Of a DNA stretch of 64,000 nucleotides, positions 17,291 to 27,642 are shown piece after piece. Origin of the DNA: Vibrio sp. S9_S30 (GTDB lineage Bacteria > Pseudomonadota > Gammaproteobacteria > Enterobacterales > Vibrionaceae). Both the position numbers and the translations under genes were made by a program. The first letter of the stretch is position 1; each line of letters begins with the position of its first letter. The stretch is taken from assembly GCF_014694455.1 (NCBI RefSeq), contig NZ_JAAUWT010000008.1, forward strand, positions 1 to 64,000, in the 5' to 3' direction. The notes below the pieces were generated by a model. The model was not told where the DNA came from, made no database searches, and saw only the letters and a program-made list of their open reading frames with translations.

Positions 17291-20200
17291 TTATAAAGCG
17301 ATTGCTTTTCTTCCTTCAACAACATGTTTTAAGCGTTTCGACAACACGTCTTGTGACTCCGTTAGCCTGCCAACATTCAGGACGAATCGATCGAATACGG
17401 CCTGAACGTGATGCTTAGACAACTCGTTAGAATCAAAAAATAACTTTAACATTAGGTTATTTGGCGTTGGGACCAAGCACAAAACCGTTTGGTGGTTACT
17501 GCCACTCACCACATCCACTACCTCATATTCAAAAGGCGGCTTTTCGTCTGTCTCACCATCGGGCATGTTTTCAAACACAAACAAACTGCCAAATGGAGAG
17601 GTAGGTACCCAATGCTCGTCGTAATGATTGAGTTCATGGAAGGCGTATTGCTGCCTATCCAGCTGGCTGAGCGCGATCTCGTCCAAATGCTTCTCGACGG
17701 ATTTATGGCTCACCCCTTTGACCCGTAACACTGGGCTGGCCACAAACAACCCAAATAACGATTGAACATTGTCGATTTCCGCCGGCCGGTCACTCATGGT
17801 GGTGCCGATACAAATATCCTCGGTATCCAAAAACTCGGCTAACGTCGCACACCAAGCCAGTTGCGTTATCTGGTTTGGTGTATACCCACTCGCTTCTGCA
17901 AATTGGTAGAGCCTTCTTGTTTGATCTTGTGAAAGCTGCCCTGCAATGCCTTTCATCCGCTTTTCAACGCGCGTGTTTATGGGTTTTTCATTAGACAGCG
18001 GCAAACGTTGATTCAAAGAGGCACCTTGTAAGTAGTCATCCCAAAATGCCTTGGCTCCATCGCGATCAAACGTGTGAAGCAAATACTCAGGGAACGGTTC
18101 AAAACTGAGTGGCGTCACTGAAACAGGCTCTCCTTGTTTCAGCGCTTGGTAATCCTTCATCAGTTCGGCATTTAAAATCCCAACCGACCACCCATCAAAC
18201 AAAATATGATTGAAGGTTTGTATCAGGAAGTGGCGGTCTTGCGATGCGCGAATACACACAAGCTTAATGAGTGGCGCCTGCTCTATGTTGAACGGTGTAT
18301 TTCGCTCTAACAGCGTTTTATCACGTATTTGTTGCTCTAATTGATCGTTACCGACCACAGACCAATCTAGGATTTCAAACGGTATCGTCACCGTCTTTTG
18401 AATGAACAGGTTAGGACACCCTGCAAACGCTTTGTCGGTAAAACCGGCTCTTAACACATCGTATCGTTGGGCGGCAAAGTTCCACGCTTGCTTCAGTAGT
18501 TCAGGGTTAAAGTCGCCTTTAATTTCGGTGATGTTTTGGTCAATTTGAAAATCGGGGTTCATCCGATTGAAATACATCAATTCGCGTTGGACGCCCGTTG
18601 CTTGATACACGGATTCGATATCATATTGATTTTGAATGCGATCCAGCTCTTCCAAACTGATCTTCGAATTAGGAAAATCACTCGGGGTAAAGGTTTCACA
18701 TAAGTTTGCTTGAGTACAGTGATCAATAATGGCTTCTAAGCTATCCATGAAATCTTGGGCAATTCGATCCACCTTTTCCTGCGTCAAACACCCTAATACG
18801 TCCATGTGCAGTTGGTTGTCTTGTACCCTACCCGCGACCGTAAGCACGTTATCACTCTTGTTCTCTGCCGAGACTTCCTCGCCGGAGTATTGATTGACGA
18901 GCGACCAGTTTTTCTTTTCCTGGCTCGCGTTGAACTGGCCAAGATAGTTAAAGCTGACTTTTGGCAAAGGTTGATGCTGCAAGCGATTCACATCAGGCGG
19001 TAAGAAACTTCGTAGTGCCCCATACCCCAATCCTTTTTGCGGAATACGGCGCAAGGTTTCTTTGTTGGTACGAATGCTCCACGCTAGGTTATCTTGGCTA
19101 AGAATTTTGACTGGGAACGCCGTGGTAAACCACCCAACCGTTTGGTTGATATCGAACGGTTCGCCAATGTTTTCTCGGCCGTGGCCTTCCAAGGTGATGT
19201 ACGAGTCCTCGCTGCCGTGCCAGTTCTTGAGGCTCATACCCAACGCCGTTAACAGCAAATCATTAATTTCCGTTTTGTAGGCGTGGTTCGCCTCAGACAA
19301 CAGCTTCGACGTTCGGATAGGATCCAGTGTCACTTGGGTTTTTGACGTCTCTGACACCGCGTCTGAATGACGTTGGTAATCCGGCTGATCTTTCGTTTGC
19401 TCTAACCAGTAATCCTGCTCACTTGCATGGTTTTCTGCGTAGTCTTGAACCGCTAGCACCCATTGGCGATAACTCGTCCCTTTCTCTTGTGGTTGTTCGC
19501 CATTGTAAAATCTTTCCAGTTCGTCAACGATGATTCGCCAAGACACGGAATCCATGACCAAGTGGTGAAACGCGCAGTAAATCATTGACGTTTTGCTCTC
19601 GCCGCTATCATTTTCGCCACCGTCTAAATACACAAAACGCCAAAGGGGGCCGTTTTCAATGTCGAAATCACTCTGCCATTGCGTCATCAAATGTTGAATT
19701 TGATGTTGGGTGGAAGACACGTCACAACACAAAACGGAAGGGACATGAATGTGTTCAATGTATTCTTGCGCCACAACGTTGCCATTTTGGCAGGAGAAAC
19801 GTAACCGCAGCGCATCGTGTTGGTTCACCAATTTTTGTATTGCGGCATTTAATCGGCTCTCGTCTAAGTTGGGTACTTGAATCAGAAACGACTGATTGAA
19901 GTGGTTCGGGTTGGCTAATTTCAGCTCATTAAACCACTGTTGAATGGGCAGCAAATCAAATTCACCCACAAGATTGCCTTGCTCCGTGACAATGTCACTT
20001 TGAATGTCATTATCTGCAATGTGCTTGGCAAGCATCTCAATGGTTTTGTTCTCAAAAATAGCGCGAGTGGTGCACACATAACCGAGCTTTCTGAGTTCCG
20101 TCGTTACAAGAATACTCTGGATAGAATCGCCGCCAATTCGGAAGAAGTTGTCTTTCACGCCAATCTTTTTGTGTTCCAACACCTGCATCCAGACGGTGCA

Positions 20201-23200
20201 AAGATCCCGCTCTATCTGCGTTCTCGGCGCCACATAATTGTCATTGTCGACCATGGTTGGTTCGGGTAACGCTCGTTTATCGAGTTTTCCGTTCACAGTG
20301 AGTGGCACGCTCTCAATGAACGTAAAGCTAGATGGCACCATATAGTCTGGAAGCTGGTTTTCTAACGATTGGCGCACCGCCTCCATTAGGCAGCCTTTTT
20401 CCGTTGGCACAATGTAGGCGGCGAGTGATTTGTTGCCGTCTTCATCCAAATCAATAACCACTGCTTGTTTGACGCCCGTTATTTGATTGAGCGTGCTTTC
20501 AATTTCACCCAATTCGATACGGAAACCTCGGATTTTGACTTGGCAGTCGTTGCGACCAAGGTATTCCAAATTGCCGCAAGGCAACCAGCGGACAAGATCG
20601 CCTGTTTTGTACAACCTACTGGGTTGATTTTCGCCATCAGAGACGGGTTCAAATGGGCGCTCTAGGAACGCTTTTTCTGTCAGTTCTGGTCGGTTTAAAT
20701 ACCCTCGGGCAAGCCCTGTCCCACCAATATACAACTCACCGATGGCACCTTGAGGTAACGGTTGTAACTGCGGATCCAACACATGCAATTCACGGTTGGA
20801 GACCGCCGAACCAATAGGAATGCTTTTATATGAAAGACCCGCTTGGATTTCATACGTTGTCGTAAACGTGGTGCACTCCGTAGGGCCATAGCCATTAAGA
20901 ATGTGAGTGGGTCTGTCAGAAGATTCAGCCAACTCTTTCATGATCTCTGGTGTTAACGCTTCTCCCCCAACGAGTAAGTATTTCAAGTTTTTGAAAAGTG
21001 TGTTGTCGGCAAGGTAGAGGTAATCAAACAGACTGCGTGTGACCCAAAGAATGGACACGTCTTCGATTGCATCCCTAAAGCGTTCTATATTGCTCGCCAG
21101 TTCTTTGGTATCCGCAGGAATAATGAGCTTGCCGCCGTTTGCCAGCGCGCCCCAAATTTCTAACGTTGCCGCATCAAACACTGGACTCGACAAGAACAAG
21201 AAGGTATCGCGGTTATCGATATCGATGTAATTCGCGTTAACGACCAGATCGACCATCGAGTGCTGTTCAATCATCACCCCTTTCGGGTTACCCGTGGTGC
21301 CCGAGGTGTAAATGATGGCACCCAAACACCCGCTATTGCCATGGCTCGCCACATTACCGCTCGGCTCATCATTCAGATCTAAGCGATCGACCGCGACCCA
21401 GCGGGCATTGGCATGCCGAGCTTGCAGTGCCTCGCCCTCTTTTAGCGAATGACGGTCTGCTAAGATCAAGCGAGCCCCCGTGTCCGCGAGAATAAACGAC
21501 GCCCGTTCCACTGGGTAAGTGGTGGACACTGGAACATAAGCGCCCCCCGCTTTGAGTATCGCCAGCATACTGATCACTAAATCCGCTGATTTGTCTTGAT
21601 ACAGGGCGATGCAAGTGTCTGGTTCCAGCTCGGTTTGGTGCGTCTCTCGATACCATTGCTGGATGTAGCGAGCCAGCGCATTGGCTTTGTTGTTCACCTC
21701 TTCATAGGTGAGCCGCTGTTGTTCCGTCTCTAGGGCAACCGCGTCTGGGCTCTGGGAAGCATGATGTTCAAACCAGTATTGAAGCGTGTTCTCGGATCGC
21801 GCGTTTCGGCTTGATCCGCTCACAGAGTATGTAGGCGCAGCTACTATCGACTTCTGAGCCACCGTCGTATCGACGAGTGCGGTCTGTAATATACCCACCA
21901 GTAGGTCAAGCAATCGCTGCGCGGACACCTCACCCAGCCAATCCTGACCGTATTTAAGAATAAGGCTCAACGATTCGTTATGCTCGTAAGCCATCAAGAC
22001 CAGCGGATAATCCAGCTTTTCAACAGACGAGCGGAATTCAATATGGGCACCGATTCCTTCGGTTACCTCTTCGGGCATTGGGTAGTTTTCAAACACCATG
22101 ATGCTGTGGAACAAACGCTCACCCCCCGCTTGCAGCTCCGACAGGGCAACATTGCTGTGGCTGTTTAACTCCGAAATGGATTGTTGAATGTCGTTAAGCA
22201 CTTGCTGAACCGAATCGTCTGCTTGCCAATCGACCGTCAGCGGCAATGTATTGATGTATAACCCGACGCTCTTTTCTATGCCTTCTATCGGAAGCGCTCG
22301 CCCTGAAACGATGGTTCCGACGTTGGTTTGTTCATCTTGGGTGAAAATTTGAATCAGTTTATGCCAAGCAAACTGTAAGGCAACGTTCGCTGTAACCCCT
22401 GCCGACAAGCACCGCTTTTTAAGTTCATGATACGCGCCTGCGTTGATCTGTACTTTCGATTCTTGCGGGTTTGCTATTTCATGTATGTCAGCCAAAGACA
22501 CCTTTTTGTCGAACATGACGCTGACGTCGTTTGCTTGTTCGAATTGCGCTTTCTTACCTTGCCAGAACGCGTCCGTTTCTTTTTGATGGCTTGATAAAAA
22601 CGCTTGGGCATCAAGGTAGGTACTTTCAGGCGTCACGCTTATCGTGCTGCCAGACACATTAGCATCGTAATACTCGTGCACTGCCCCTAACAACAACGGG
22701 ATACTCCAGCCATCACAAATGGCATGATGCTCTGTTTTCAACAAGGTGTAACGCTGATCCGAGAGTTTGATGACAACAAATCGAATCAGTTGTGGCTGGG
22801 ATAAATCAAACCCTTTTTGCCTGTCTAGACGTTGAATATTCCCGATTTCTATTTCTTGTTGATCTGGCGAAAGTGCGCTTAGGTCAACGTACTCGAAGTC
22901 CTCTTCTGTGAGCTTCGCACGGCGGTGCACCACTTGAATGATCTCGCCCTCTTCCCAATCAAAACTGGTCCGTAGAATAGGAAACGTCTCAGCGGCCAGA
23001 GCCCATGCGGTGATGTACATGTCTACATCAAGATCACAGGTGTAGTCGAGCAACAACTGGACTCGGTAGGCGTCGTCATTGGGGTGGTTAAGGCTGTGGA
23101 ACACCAAGCCGCGCTGCAAATGTGTTGCAGGGTGAATCGCTTCAATATCGTCAAACGTGTTTTGTAATCGCCTTAATCGGTCAATAGAAAGTGAAGGGAC

Positions 23201-26200
23201 ATGGAAATCGCTTGGCGTTTTGATGCCACCTTTCATTCCTAACATAGCCGTATGTTCGATGACACGGGTGAGCGTGTCTTCCAACGCCTTTTCAACAGTC
23301 TGGGTAACTTCAGCATCTAAGCGCGAATCGATGTAGATAACCAGTTGGTCGTCCAAAACCACGCCATTTAATGCCAGTGCGGTCGTATCATGGTTGCCAT
23401 CACCAATGGTTTGCCCCGCATTATCTGGACGAATGGTCCAATGTTCTTCGCGTCCTTTGGTGGCGAGTTGCCCAAGGTAGTTAAAACTGACATTAGGCAG
23501 AGCGCTTTCACCAAAATCGGGGTGGTGATAAAAAGCACCAAACGCCGCACCTTTCTGAGGTAGACGCCGGATCGCTTCTTTGGTCGAGATAATCGTGTCT
23601 TCAATGCTGGATTCGGCTTTTAACGCAATAGGGCTAATACTGGTAAACCACCCCACCGTTTGACTGACGTCGGCACGCTCATCTATCGCCTCACGGCCAT
23701 GCCCTTCCAGCAAGATGTGTTGCGTTGATTTCCCTGTCACTGCTTTTAATGCCATCGTCAAGGCACCGAGTAGCAAGTCATTGATTTCAGTGTGATAGCC
23801 CTGATTTGAACAGCGCAGTAGCTTGCTGGTTAATGTGCGGTTTAAAGAGAACGTGGATTGCGTCGATGCCTCTTTCGCAACAGGCAGGCATTCCACGCTT
23901 TCTAAGGTCGAACGCCAATACTCTTTTTCGCTGGGATGCGCTTGAGTATATTCATTCAGTAATTGCCCCCACTGACGGTAGCTTGTGCCTTTATTGGCAA
24001 GCTCTCCGCCTTCGATCACATGTTTAATATCATTGGTTAAGATCCGCCACGACACCGCATCCATAATCAAATGATGGAACGCAAAAAAGACGTGAGTGGT
24101 GTTCTGAGAGGCGTTCTTCAACAAGGCGGCACGCCATAGCGGTCCTTCAAATACATCGAAGTCCGACTGAAGCTGTGTTAATGCCCTTTGATCGGCAGCG
24201 TGATCTTCCCCTACCGCCACAATGTGGATGTCGGGAAGCGATAGGCTCGCGTCATAAGTTTGAATCACCTCCCCCTTTTCCAAGCCAAAACGCGCTCGTA
24301 GCATGTCGTGCTGCTCAACCACTTTTCTCAATGCGCTTGTCAGTTCGTCCACCTCAATCTCGTTTGGAATTGAAAAGGTAAACGCTTGATTCCAGTGATT
24401 CTGATTGTCAAAGGATTGGTTAAAAAACCATTGCTGAATCGGATTCAGAGGGACGTCTCCGCCGAGCTTGCCTTGCTCGTTTAGGCACTCACATAATCCC
24501 TCTTCTGCTAGCATCTGTTTGTTGTTTTCAATCTGTTTTGCAAGCTTCGCAATGGTTGGCTTACTGATGATGTCTTTTACGTCCAACGCATAGCCTATTT
24601 TTCTCAGCTCAGTTGTCACCAAAATCGCGAGTATCGATTCCCCGCCAATTCGGAAAAAGTTATCCGTTACGCCAACAGACTCGACAGCCAATACTCGCGT
24701 CCAAACATCGCACAGATCGCGCTCAACTTGATTGCTCGGGGCAACGTACTGATCCGACGCTTCAAAGGTGGGCTCCGGTAGCGCTGATTTGTCCAGCTTT
24801 CCATTCATCGTAATAGGCAAGCTTTCTAGCGGAGTAAAGCTCGAAGGCACCATATGCTCAGGCAGTTTGGCTTCTAAGGTTTCACGAATGGTTTCAGAGT
24901 CGACGGCCGCCCCTTCAAACGTAAAATAAGCCGCAAGCACCTTAACGCCTTCATTTTCTCGGTCGATCACCGCCGCTTGAGCAATGCCCTCAATCTCAAC
25001 AATGGCGGCTTCGATTTCCCCCAATTCAATCCTAAACCCTCGAATTTTGACTTGGCTGTCGTTACGCCCAAAATATTCCAAATTGCCACACGGCAACCAA
25101 CGCACTAAATCGCCCGTTTTGTACATTTTGTTAAAACCCAGTGCGATGTCGTCTTCGGTGGCGTATGGGTTTTCGACGAAACTAGACTGCGTTAAGTCCT
25201 CTCGGTTTAAATACCCACGAGCTAAGCCAGCTCCGCCAATATACAGTTCGCCAACAACGCCTTCAGGCACGAACGTGCGTTGTTTGTTCAATACATACAA
25301 TTTTCGGTTGAGTATCGCACGACCAATAGGCAGCGTTTTGTGGTTTTCGTTAGGCTGAATCCGATAGGCCGCGGACACGGTTGTCGACTCTGTTGGACCG
25401 TACCCATTCACAATGATGTCTGGACGAGGTTTTTGGTTCGCGATTTGATTCATGAGAGAAGGCGTTAACGCTTCCCCGCCAATCATCAGGAATTTAAGTG
25501 AATTAAAAACGGTATTATCGGACACATAAAGGTGGTCAAACAACGCAGTAGTCGTCGCAATCATGTTGATGTTGTACTGCTGCAACATGGCTTTAAAACC
25601 CGCTACATCACTGGCCATTTCCTTCGTATTACCCGGAATCACGAGTGTTGCCCCGTTGAGCAATGCACCCCAGATTTCAAAGCTCGACACATCAAATACA
25701 GGGCTGCATAAGAAAAGAATGACATCGGTAGATTCAATCTCCACGATGCTCGGTTCCACCACTAGCGCGGTGATTGAGTGTTGTTCAACCATCACGCCTT
25801 TAGGATTTCCTGTTGTGCCAGACGTATAGATGATCGCGCCAAGGTCGCGTGCGCTGGCAACGGGCGGTAGGTTGGCTTTGCTGCGTGATTTGCCCAATTC
25901 TGCGTTGTCGGTGGCTAACAAATAAGGGGAAACGTCTAGGTTCTTGCAGGCGTCACTGAGTCCCCCCCGCGATTCACCGTCGGTCAACACCATGCACGCA
26001 CGTGTGTCTGTAAGAATGTATTGAATTCGCTCAGAGGGATAATCAACTGCCATTGGAACATAGGCTGCGCCTGTCTTCAGAATGGCGATGGCATCGATAA
26101 GAAACTGAATCGATTTCTCTTTGAATATGGCAATCTTACAATCCGGTTCAATGGACTTGCCATGGCTGGAAAAATACAGCGCTCGTATTTCAGCAGCCAA

Positions 26201-27631
26201 TTGATTCGCGCGTTCATTCACTTCTTTGTAAGTGAGAGAAATATGGCTGTCTTTGAGTGCAATATTGTCTGGGTAATCCATCGCCATCTGCTCAAAACGT
26301 GGGCTGATGGATAATAGCGTTGATGTGGTTTCATCGTTTGTTGAGCCAAAGTGGTTCAACCGCTGTAATTCCTGCTTTGGTGACAGCACAAACGAACTCA
26401 ATGGCGCGTCGGGATTCAGCATGCCTTGTTTGAGCAGCGCAGAAAAGTACTCTGGTAACGATTGAGCGCAAGTCGGATCAATGACCGAACTGCGGAATCG
26501 AACAGCGAAATCAAAATGCGTTTCACTCTCCATATACTCGACAATAATTTTGGCAGAACCGATATCGGCGTGAACATCCTCCATTTCTTGAACGTCACAA
26601 TGTTCAATGGATAAGCCAATATCGCGTCTTACCGCCTGAGATATTGCGACATCCACATTTCGGATTCCGCTTGCTTTCGCAAGGTTCAGCGTAGGCAATT
26701 CATTGTAACGCCGCTTGCCTTTTTTATCGGCTTTTCCAAGGGAAGAAACGCTTTCATTGTAGAGATCTTTAAACGAGCGCTCTCCTCTGATATCTATCGG
26801 TAACACAGCGGAGTTCACATTGGAACCCAATGATATTGGTCGCCCTTCTTTTATGGCAATGGGATACCCTAAACCAAAGCTCTCTACCCCACTGCATATG
26901 GCGATCAACGCACCCCAAACCTGTGAGAAAACAAAGAAAGGAGAAATACGACGAAGTGAAGACTGCTTTTTTAACGTTTCCCACTCAGATTTTGCGACAG
27001 TAAAGTTAACGGCCTGTACGTCGACCTGAACCTCTCGGGAGCGCGCAAATGGAATCGCGTCACTCAAGTCCAAATGGCGTACTTTCTCCCTCCAATAGTC
27101 TTCCCCGCCTTCTGCAATGAGTTCATCCACGCTTCTCTGCATATCGAGATTCGTACGGTGAATCTCCGCCTCAGATAACCAGGCATAGCTATAATCGCCT
27201 TTGTAGTACTGACTGAGTACATTTCCAAATTCTTCTAATGAGGCCCCCCCTAAAAGCAGGTGGCTAACAACAATGACAAAGTCGTACTTGTTCTCGCCAA
27301 TTTTGAACAACCCAACTCGATACAGTGGTCCCTTGTCCAATAGAATGGGGGCTTGAACGAATTGCGAATAGCCTTTTCGTCCATCGAAATGTTGAAAGCT
27401 CGGCGTGGTCGTATTCTTTACCCAGTACAACATGCCATCTTCTTCACGGATGTGCCTTCCGAATAGCACGTGATCGTGAAACAATTTAGCGCATGCGGTT
27501 TCTAACTGATGAATATTGAGATCGCCCGAAATGCGCTGACCATACACCATGTTGTAGTCATAACGATCGGGATTAAGCTTGTATTCGTTCCAAAACAAAT
27601 AAGAGTAAGGGGAAGCGATAATTTTTTTCAT
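17291..27631 (-). CDS. Two-module NRPS, C-A-T-E-C-A-T-E-C, no thioesterase
   Basis: A 3446-residue peptide synthetase. Landmark residues (approximate): starter C with SHLLLGG at 122 in place of HHxxxDG; A1 TSGTTGNPKG at 602; T1 phosphopantetheine Ser in GGES at 999; E1 HHLIMDAVSW at 1185, EGHGRE and VGWFT; C2 HHAICDGWS at 1634; A2 TSGTTGNPKG at 2108; T2 GGDS at 2503; E2 HHLVMDSVSW at 2688; terminal C NHILFDGWS at 3140. Aligned by eye to GrsA, the specificity codes read DVFAMGGTVK (A1, unassigned) and DALWLGGTFK (A2, valine-like). Both residues should become D. The chain ends after the last C domain, so release is probably by transfer to an amine or by cyclisation. No MbtH, phosphopantetheinyl transferase or exporter is adjacent. 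It is 11 bases downstream of the GNAT-like gene. Product unknown. Confidence 0.95.
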   Translation of the reverse strand: MKKIIASPYSYLFWNEYKLNPDRYDYNMVYGQRISGDLNIHQLETACAKLFHDHVLFGRHIREEDGMLYWVKNTTTPSFQHFDGRKGYSQFVQAPILLDKGPLYRVGLFKIGENKYDFVIVVSHLLLGGASLEEFGNVLSQYYKGDYSYAWLSEAEIHRTNLDMQRSVDELIAEGGEDYWREKVRHLDLSDAIPFARSREVQVDVQAVNFTVAKSEWETLKKQSSLRRISPFFVFSQVWGALIAICSGVESFGLGYPIAIKEGRPISLGSNVNSAVLPIDIRGERSFKDLYNESVSSLGKADKKGKRRYNELPTLNLAKASGIRNVDVAISQAVRRDIGLSIEHCDVQEMEDVHADIGSAKIIVEYMESETHFDFAVRFRSSVIDPTCAQSLPEYFSALLKQGMLNPDAPLSSFVLSPKQELQRLNHFGSTNDETTSTLLSISPRFEQMAMDYPDNIALKDSHISLTYKEVNERANQLAAEIRALYFSSHGKSIEPDCKIAIFKEKSIQFLIDAIAILKTGAAYVPMAVDYPSERIQYILTDTRACMVLTDGESRGGLSDACKNLDVSPYLLATDNAELGKSRSKANLPPVASARDLGAIIYTSGTTGNPKGVMVEQHSITALVVEPSIVEIESTDVILFLCSPVFDVSSFEIWGALLNGATLVIPGNTKEMASDVAGFKAMLQQYNINMIATTTALFDHLYVSDNTVFNSLKFLMIGGEALTPSLMNQIANQKPRPDIIVNGYGPTESTTVSAAYRIQPNENHKTLPIGRAILNRKLYVLNKQRTFVPEGVVGELYIGGAGLARGYLNREDLTQSSFVENPYATEDDIALGFNKMYKTGDLVRWLPCGNLEYFGRNDSQVKIRGFRIELGEIEAAIVEIEGIAQAAVIDRENEGVKVLAAYFTFEGAAVDSETIRETLEAKLPEHMVPSSFTPLESLPITMNGKLDKSALPEPTFEASDQYVAPSNQVERDLCDVWTRVLAVESVGVTDNFFRIGGESILAILVTTELRKIGYALDVKDIISKPTIAKLAKQIENNKQMLAEEGLCECLNEQGKLGGDVPLNPIQQWFFNQSFDNQNHWNQAFTFSIPNEIEVDELTSALRKVVEQHDMLRARFGLEKGEVIQTYDASLSLPDIHIVAVGEDHAADQRALTQLQSDFDVFEGPLWRAALLKNASQNTTHVFFAFHHLIMDAVSWRILTNDIKHVIEGGELANKGTSYRQWGQLLNEYTQAHPSEKEYWRSTLESVECLPVAKEASTQSTFSLNRTLTSKLLRCSNQGYHTEINDLLLGALTMALKAVTGKSTQHILLEGHGREAIDERADVSQTVGWFTSISPIALKAESSIEDTIISTKEAIRRLPQKGAAFGAFYHHPDFGESALPNVSFNYLGQLATKGREEHWTIRPDNAGQTIGDGNHDTTALALNGVVLDDQLVIYIDSRLDAEVTQTVEKALEDTLTRVIEHTAMLGMKGGIKTPSDFHVPSLSIDRLRRLQNTFDDIEAIHPATHLQRGLVFHSLNHPNDDAYRVQLLLDYTCDLDVDMYITAWALAAETFPILRTSFDWEEGEIIQVVHRRAKLTEEDFEYVDLSALSPDQQEIEIGNIQRLDRQKGFDLSQPQLIRFVVIKLSDQRYTLLKTEHHAICDGWSIPLLLGAVHEYYDANVSGSTISVTPESTYLDAQAFLSSHQKETDAFWQGKKAQFEQANDVSVMFDKKVSLADIHEIANPQESKVQINAGAYHELKKRCLSAGVTANVALQFAWHKLIQIFTQDEQTNVGTIVSGRALPIEGIEKSVGLYINTLPLTVDWQADDSVQQVLNDIQQSISELNSHSNVALSELQAGGERLFHSIMVFENYPMPEEVTEGIGAHIEFRSSVEKLDYPLVLMAYEHNESLSLILKYGQDWLGEVSAQRLLDLLVGILQTALVDTTVAQKSIVAAPTYSVSGSSRNARSENTLQYWFEHHASQSPDAVALETEQQRLTYEEVNNKANALARYIQQWYRETHQTELEPDTCIALYQDKSADLVISMLAILKAGGAYVPVSTTYPVERASFILADTGARLILADRHSLKEGEALQARHANARWVAVDRLDLNDEPSGNVASHGNSGCLGAIIYTSGTTGNPKGVMIEQHSMVDLVVNANYIDIDNRDTFLFLSSPVFDAATLEIWGALANGGKLIIPADTKELASNIERFRDAIEDVSILWVTRSLFDYLYLADNTLFKNLKYLLVGGEALTPEIMKELAESSDRPTHILNGYGPTECTTFTTTYEIQAGLSYKSIPIGSAVSNRELHVLDPQLQPLPQGAIGELYIGGTGLARGYLNRPELTEKAFLERPFEPVSDGENQPSRLYKTGDLVRWLPCGNLEYLGRNDCQVKIRGFRIELGEIESTLNQITGVKQAVVIDLDEDGNKSLAAYIVPTEKGCLMEAVRQSLENQLPDYMVPSSFTFIESVPLTVNGKLDKRALPEPTMVDNDNYVAPRTQIERDLCTVWMQVLEHKKIGVKDNFFRIGGDSIQSILVTTELRKLGYVCTTRAIFENKTIEMLAKHIADNDIQSDIVTEQGNLVGEFDLLPIQQWFNELKLANPNHFNQSFLIQVPNLDESRLNAAIQKLVNQHDALRLRFSCQNGNVVAQEYIEHIHVPSVLCCDVSSTQHQIQHLMTQWQSDFDIENGPLWRFVYLDGGENDSGESKTSMIYCAFHHLVMDSVSWRIIVDELERFYNGEQPQEKGTSYRQWVLAVQDYAENHASEQDYWLEQTKDQPDYQRHSDAVSETSKTQVTLDPIRTSKLLSEANHAYKTEINDLLLTALGMSLKNWHGSEDSYITLEGHGRENIGEPFDINQTVGWFTTAFPVKILSQDNLAWSIRTNKETLRRIPQKGLGYGALRSFLPPDVNRLQHQPLPKVSFNYLGQFNASQEKKNWSLVNQYSGEEVSAENKSDNVLTVAGRVQDNQLHMDVLGCLTQEKVDRIAQDFMDSLEAIIDHCTQANLCETFTPSDFPNSKISLEELDRIQNQYDIESVYQATGVQRELMYFNRMNPDFQIDQNITEIKGDFNPELLKQAWNFAAQRYDVLRAGFTDKAFAGCPNLFIQKTVTIPFEILDWSVVGNDQLEQQIRDKTLLERNTPFNIEQAPLIKLVCIRASQDRHFLIQTFNHILFDGWSVGILNAELMKDYQALKQGEPVSVTPLSFEPFPEYLLHTFDRDGAKAFWDDYLQGASLNQRLPLSNEKPINTRVEKRMKGIAGQLSQDQTRRLYQFAEASGYTPNQITQLAWCATLAEFLDTEDICIGTTMSDRPAEIDNVQSLFGLFVASPVLRVKGVSHKSVEKHLDEIALSQLDRQQYAFHELNHYDEHWVPTSPFGSLFVFENMPDGETDEKPPFEYEVVDVVSGSNHQTVLCLVPTPNNLMLKLFFDSNELSKHHVQAVFDRFVLNVGRLTESQDVLSKRLKHVVEGRKAIAL

Positions 27632-27642
27632 TGTGTTCTCTC

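Noticed and set aside
17489..27029. Several open frames of 60-124 codons on the plus strand inside the NRPS
   Set aside because: Antisense shadows of a gene with strong coding periodicity; no ribosome sites or families.
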